From Nitrospira sp. UBA6493 (lineage in GTDB: Bacteria > Nitrospirota > Nitrospiria > Nitrospirales > Nitrospiraceae): DNA of 34,226 bases. The first letter of the stretch is position 1. Each line of letters begins with the position of its first letter. A program made the position numbers and the translations under genes. Of this stretch, positions 30,882-34,226 are shown in pieces. Location: positions 1 through 34,226 of the forward strand of contig DJMJ01000038.1 of NCBI GenBank assembly GCA_002435325.1, written 5' to 3'. Under the pieces are notes generated by a model, which saw only the letters and a program-made list of their open reading frames with translations, had not been told where the DNA came from and ran no database searches.

Positions 30882-31886
30882 CTATGACCGGCCTTGAATA
30901 AACGCTTCGATCGTCTCTACATCCTGCTTGCTACCGATAATCAAAGGTACGCGCTGATGCAGCTTCTTCGGCTCCACCTCAAGAATGCGCATAGTGCCAG
31001 TGGACGCCCGTCCACCGGCCTGTTCGACCACCATCGCCAGCGGATTGCCCTCATACATGAGCCGCAGCTTGCCTTCCGGCTTATCGACTTCACCGGGATA
31101 AAAATACACGCCGCCGCCAAGTAAGACACGATGCACGTCGGCGACCAGACAACCGGAATAGCGTCCGCTATAGGGCCGTCCCGTGGCCTTATCGGAGATC
31201 TTGAGGTAGTCCACATACTTCTGCATGCCCGGCGTCCATTTATGATAGTTGCCTTCGTTGGTCGCATAGACTTTCCCACGGTCTGGGATCCGGATCTGTT
31301 CATGCGAAAGCAGATATTCTCCGATACTTGGCTCAAGAGTAAATCCGTGGACCCCATGACCAGCCGTATAGACCAGCATGGTACTGGAAGCGAATAGCAA
31401 ATACCCGGCAGCGACCTGCTCCAACCCCTTTTTCAGCAGATCCCTCTCCGTAGGAGGACGGTCGGTATTCTCGTATCGAAGGATGGAAAAAATGGCTCCC
31501 AGCGGCATATTGCAATCAGTGTTGGAGGACCCATCGAGCGGGTCGAAGAGCAGCATATATTTCCCCTGCGGCCAGTTTTCCGGCAGCGACACCACCTGCT
31601 CCATTTCTTCGGACGCCAAGGCGCATACCAATCCCTGTTGCTGAAACGCGCGCAAGAAGGTGTCGTTCGCGATTTCATCCAGCTTCTTGACCGTCTCGCC
31701 CTGAACATTGGTTGCGCCGGTCGTACCGAGAATATTGATCAGACCGGCCCGCCGAAGATCGTGCGCAATGACTTTCCCCACCAGACCGATCTGGCTGAGC
31801 AGGCCGGAAAACTCTCCGGTCGCCCCAGGATGCTGCGTCTGGCTGCGAATGATAAAGCGGCCTAATGTAAGGGGAAATTGTCCCAT
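30882..31886 (-). CDS. fbp: Fructose-1,6-bisphosphatase, class I
   Basis: FBPase hydrolyses fructose-1,6-bisphosphate in gluconeogenesis. The 334-residue protein has GETVKKLDEIAND, the metal site Glu93-Glu94 (ASEEMEQ) and DPLDGSSN with Asp115 and Asp118. Near the C terminus are PLAMVVEQAGG and RVPLIIGSKQDVE, all of class I. The N-terminal LTLGRFIIRSQTQHPGATGE aligns with E. coli Fbp, so the ATG at 31886 is right. There is no Shine-Dalgarno sequence, and the predicted -10 box ends only nine bases before the ATG, so the transcript may be nearly leaderless. The aldolase gene follows after 37 bases. Confidence 0.96.
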   Translation of the reverse strand: MGQFPLTLGRFIIRSQTQHPGATGEFSGLLSQIGLVGKVIAHDLRRAGLINILGTTGATNVQGETVKKLDEIANDTFLRAFQQQGLVCALASEEMEQVVSLPENWPQGKYMLLFDPLDGSSNTDCNMPLGAIFSILRYENTDRPPTERDLLKKGLEQVAAGYLLFASSTMLVYTAGHGVHGFTLEPSIGEYLLSHEQIRIPDRGKVYATNEGNYHKWTPGMQKYVDYLKISDKATGRPYSGRYSGCLVADVHRVLLGGGVYFYPGEVDKPEGKLRLMYEGNPLAMVVEQAGGRASTGTMRILEVEPKKLHQRVPLIIGSKQDVETIEAFIQGRS

Positions 31887-31895
31887 AGTGGAGCA

Positions 31896-31924
31896 AGTAT
31901 AGCGGGTTTAGATTCGCCCGGCAA
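31896..31924 (-). promoter_or_regulatory. Candidate promoter for fbp
   Basis: On the minus strand TTGCCG (31919-31924), a 17-base spacer and TATACT (31896-31901, five of six) give a predicted start near 31889, about three bases before the fbp ATG. Confidence 0.55.
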
Positions 31925-31939
31925 TAAAAGTTCCGGTCC

Positions 31940-32707
31940 TCATTTTCGCTGAGCCACTTCAGGAATCCCCTCGACGAGATCCGCCACAATTGAGCCGACT
32001 ATGACTTTTGCCTTCATGCGCACCGGAATACGCCGGGCATCCGTCGTAAACCACACGCTAATATTACCCTGGTTGAGGAAGATGCCCTGAAATGGCATGA
32101 TCACGAGCACTTGGGCCGTTTCAAGCTTGCCCCACGGCCCTTCGATCCTCTCAATCTTCTCGACGCGGACTTCGATCTGGCGAACCTTCTTATCGTGATA
32201 CACGTTCAATGCCATCGAGGCCCCCTGCGTAAACGGCAATTGACTCCGCACATAATAGAGGCAGGAAATCAGGTCCTGTGTCCCGGCGGGAATCGGCACC
32301 GTCTCGGTGATTCCCCCTCGCACGGCCGTTACGGTATGGTCCTGCTGATGAAATGTGTATTCGATGTCTTCTTTCTTTTTCCCCTCCCGCCGACGGAAGG
32401 TCATGTGCTCCGGCAGAAACGCCGTCAGATCCGTCAACGACTCGACGCGGTTGTCGACCGGGAAAAATCGTGTAACGGTAGGGCTTGACTGCGCCGTTGT
32501 GACAAATGTCCCCATCACCCGCTCATCGACACGCTCCCCCGTCTGAATTTCCATCACCGCGGTTCCGGCGCTGATGTTCAGGAAGGAAATGTCATACGTC
32601 AGCCGCTCGCCGACTTGAAACGGCCGTGCGGCATCCTCAGCCGCAAGGCTCCACACCGGTGCCCCCAGGGTGAGCAGGAACAGCACAGCGGATAATACGG
32701 GGGTCAT
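31940..32707 (-). CDS. DUF3108 family exported protein
   Basis: The 255-residue protein has a signal peptide (MTPVLSAVLFLLTLGAPVWSLA, cleavage near AA-EDAA) and a DUF3108 domain: FQVGERLTYDISFLNISAGTAVMEI, IEYTFHQQDHTVTAVRGG and PVRMKAKVIVGSIVADL are typical. DUF3108 proteins are periplasmic or outer-membrane-facing and of unknown role. The ATG at 32707 is preferred, since it gives a normal signal peptide, over a GTG at 32767 that would overlap the upstream mutase gene by 16 bases, although neither has a strong Shine-Dalgarno sequence. Located between the mutase and fbp genes on the same strand. Confidence 0.85.
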   Translation of the reverse strand: MTPVLSAVLFLLTLGAPVWSLAAEDAARPFQVGERLTYDISFLNISAGTAVMEIQTGERVDERVMGTFVTTAQSSPTVTRFFPVDNRVESLTDLTAFLPEHMTFRRREGKKKEDIEYTFHQQDHTVTAVRGGITETVPIPAGTQDLISCLYYVRSQLPFTQGASMALNVYHDKKVRQIEVRVEKIERIEGPWGKLETAQVLVIMPFQGIFLNQGNISVWFTTDARRIPVRMKAKVIVGSIVADLVEGIPEVAQRK

Positions 32708-32751
32708 AGAGAAACGACCAACAGGCCGGCTAGAGAGAGGGAGGATCGACA

Positions 32752-34152
32752 CTAGCGCTCTAACCACCGGCGCGCATCGGCCAACTCCGATTCTATGATC
32801 ATGCGAATGGCGGTAAGCTTCGCGGACGAGAGAGCTTCAAACCGCAAAACTAACGCCGGTTGAGTATTAGACGCCCGAATAAGTCCCCATCCATCGTCGA
32901 AGATTGCGCGGACTCCGTCAATCGTGACCAACTCCCTCACCAGGCGCTTTTCCGCCCCCAGTCCCTGCTGGGATTTCACGTACTCCTCGAACCGGCTGCG
33001 GACCCGCTTGACGACGTCGAATTTGATCGCATCCGGGAGATCGACACGAATCTCTGGCGTCACCGTCGTCTCAGGCAAATCCGCAACCAGGGCGGACAGC
33101 GGCACCCTTCGCTTCGCCAGAATTTCCACGAGACGGCAGGACGCATAGACCGCATCGTCGTAGCCGAAATAGCGATCGGCGAAAAACATATGGCCGGACA
33201 TTTCTCCCGCCAAGACTGCGTGCTCTTCCTTCATCTTGGCTTTGATCAGGGAATGGCCGGTTTTCCACATCACCGGACGGCCACCCTGCTTGGCAATGTC
33301 GTCGTATAAGCTCTGCGAGGCCTTCACTTCGGAAATGATCGTGCTGCCGGGACGGTCCGCCAATATGTCTCGCGAATAGATCACCATCAGCCGGTCGCCC
33401 CAGAGCACATTGCCCTGTTCATCGACCGTGCCAATACGATCGGCGTCACCGTCATAGCCGATGCCCACATCCGCCTTGTGCTCCTTGACGGCTTGCATGA
33501 GGTCGGCCAAATTCTCCAAGACAGTGGGATCGGGATGGTGATTGGGGAACCGGCCGTCCAATTCGCAATACAATCCCGTCACCTTGCAGCCCAACAATTC
33601 CAGCGCCTCCTTTGCCACCAAGGCGGCGGCGCCATTGCCACAATCCATGACGACATGGAGATGGCCGGCTTGCACCCCCGCGAAACTCTTCTTGAGATAG
33701 GCGAGATAGTCGGGAATGATTGGGTGCTCCGTGAGAGTGCCCCGGCCGGACACGAACTCCCCCTTCTCCATCACCCGGCGAAGCGCCTGAATTTCCTCGC
33801 CGTGAATCGCCTCTTTCCCCACACAGATCTTGAACCCATTGTACTCGGCCGCATTGTGGCTGCCGGTAATCATGATGCCGCCATCCACCGGCAGGTGAAA
33901 CAGCGAAAAGTAGACCAACGGCGAAGGGCAGACGCCGATGTCGATGACATTCAACCCGCCGGCCAGCAGCCCTTTGACCAGCGACTGGTGCAGCTGGGGG
34001 GAGCTCAGGCGGCCATCGCGCCCCACACTCACCGTCTTCACCCCGCGCCCCTGGACATGCGTGCAGTAGGCACGCCCAACCAGTTCAGTAATGTCCTCGG
34101 TCAGTTCCTGCCCGACAATCCCTCTGAGATCGTATTCGCGAAAGAGTCCCAT
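32752..34152 (-). CDS. Phosphomannomutase/phosphoglucomutase (AlgC-like)
   Basis: The enzyme interconverts 1- and 6-phosphates of mannose or glucose for LPS, exopolysaccharide or glycogen precursors. The 466-residue length equals that of P. aeruginosa AlgC (463). The active-site phosphoserine is Ser98 (TGSHNAAEYNG). The metal loop is DGDADR (Asp234, Asp236, Asp238), the sugar-binding motif is GEMSGH near 317-322, and the phosphate-binding segment is RASNTQP near the C terminus. A GGAG ribosome site overlaps the upstream stop, six bases before the ATG. Substrate preference is not resolved by sequence, but dual activity is usual in this clade. Confidence 0.93.
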   Translation of the reverse strand: MGLFREYDLRGIVGQELTEDITELVGRAYCTHVQGRGVKTVSVGRDGRLSSPQLHQSLVKGLLAGGLNVIDIGVCPSPLVYFSLFHLPVDGGIMITGSHNAAEYNGFKICVGKEAIHGEEIQALRRVMEKGEFVSGRGTLTEHPIIPDYLAYLKKSFAGVQAGHLHVVMDCGNGAAALVAKEALELLGCKVTGLYCELDGRFPNHHPDPTVLENLADLMQAVKEHKADVGIGYDGDADRIGTVDEQGNVLWGDRLMVIYSRDILADRPGSTIISEVKASQSLYDDIAKQGGRPVMWKTGHSLIKAKMKEEHAVLAGEMSGHMFFADRYFGYDDAVYASCRLVEILAKRRVPLSALVADLPETTVTPEIRVDLPDAIKFDVVKRVRSRFEEYVKSQQGLGAEKRLVRELVTIDGVRAIFDDGWGLIRASNTQPALVLRFEALSSAKLTAIRMIIESELADARRWLER

Positions 34153-34155
34153 GCC

Positions 34156-34226
34156 TCACTCCTGTGATGCCTGCGCCAAGAACTTGGCGTCCTCCAGATC
34201 AGTCATCACTGCTTCGGTGTTCGTCC
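34156..34226 (-). CDS. Partial CDS, C-terminal 22 residues, unknown
   Basis: An open frame enters from the right edge and stops with TGA at 34158-34156, three bases before the mutase ATG. The visible C terminus reads TNTEAVMTDLEDAKFLAQASQE. Its last codons contain the GGAG used as the ribosome site of the mutase gene, a layout typical of coupled genes in one operon. Too little is present for a family call. Confidence 0.5.
   Translation of the reverse strand, partial: TNTEAVMTDLEDAKFLAQASQE

Noticed and set aside
1..34226. CRISPR arrays, tRNA or rRNA genes, prophage or plasmid genes
   Set aside because: No regularly spaced repeats, cloverleaf-like sequences, rRNA motifs, integrases or capsid-type proteins were recognised by reading both strands; a dedicated search was not possible.

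Overview
This is a GC-rich chromosomal segment of about 34 kb from a Gram-negative bacterium, most likely Nitrospira or a close relative (Nitrospirota). That assignment is an inference. It rests on the outer-membrane receptor and AMIN-type amidase, the DhnA-type class I aldolase beside a class I fructose-1,6-bisphosphatase, and the YacL-IspD-IspF-CysE gene order. No rRNA, tRNA, CRISPR array, transposase or prophage gene was seen. Almost all of the window is core housekeeping DNA in short operons.

Layout. Positions 1-903 hold a possible partial gene and a UPF0149/SEC-C protein on the minus strand. Positions 904-1346 are AT-rich and non-coding, and look like a small non-autonomous element with 17-bp terminal inverted repeats. 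Positions 1347-5392 (minus) are a translationally coupled DUF502-glmU-glmS operon that makes UDP-GlcNAc precursor. An orphan P-loop kinase-like gene (5737-6303) and a stand-alone receiver protein (6452-6835) follow on the plus strand; a clean 15-bp palindrome sits at the predicted start of the receiver transcript. Then come holB and metG, with two exported proteins coupled to metG by ATGA overlaps, the second a signal-peptide-bearing methyltransferase. Next are a zinc-type CDF exporter, a CobW-family metallochaperone GTPase and a soluble three-PAS hybrid histidine kinase (to 16241).

Positions 16234-20307 (minus) hold a PAP2 phosphatase and a compact outer-membrane uptake cluster: a His-rich exported peptide, a TonB-dependent receptor and a minimal TonB_C-like protein. 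Positions 20498-25401 (plus) carry DAHP synthase and TatD, then amidase, truA and a PsiF-repeat protein, with a YacP/Rae1-type NYN RNase gene on the opposite strand. Positions 25398-34226 (minus) form a long co-directional run. Read in transcription order it is a partial gene, phosphomannomutase/phosphoglucomutase, DUF3108, fbp, class I aldolase, HtrA protease, PIN-TRAM YacL, ispD, ispF and cysE.

Functionally, much of the window supports envelope and precursor synthesis: GlmU/GlmS to UDP-GlcNAc, sugar-phosphate mutase, fbp/aldolase gluconeogenesis, IspD/IspF for isoprenoids, amidase and HtrA for envelope upkeep. A second theme is metal handling (CDF, CobW GTPase, His-rich/TonB receptor cluster). 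The points most worth a second look are the MITE-like element, the sharp codon-usage shift inside metG, the exported methyltransferase pair, the receiver-gene palindrome, the self-contained receptor/TonB/His-rich cluster, and the apparently leaderless fbp. No unmistakably new multi-gene system is visible.
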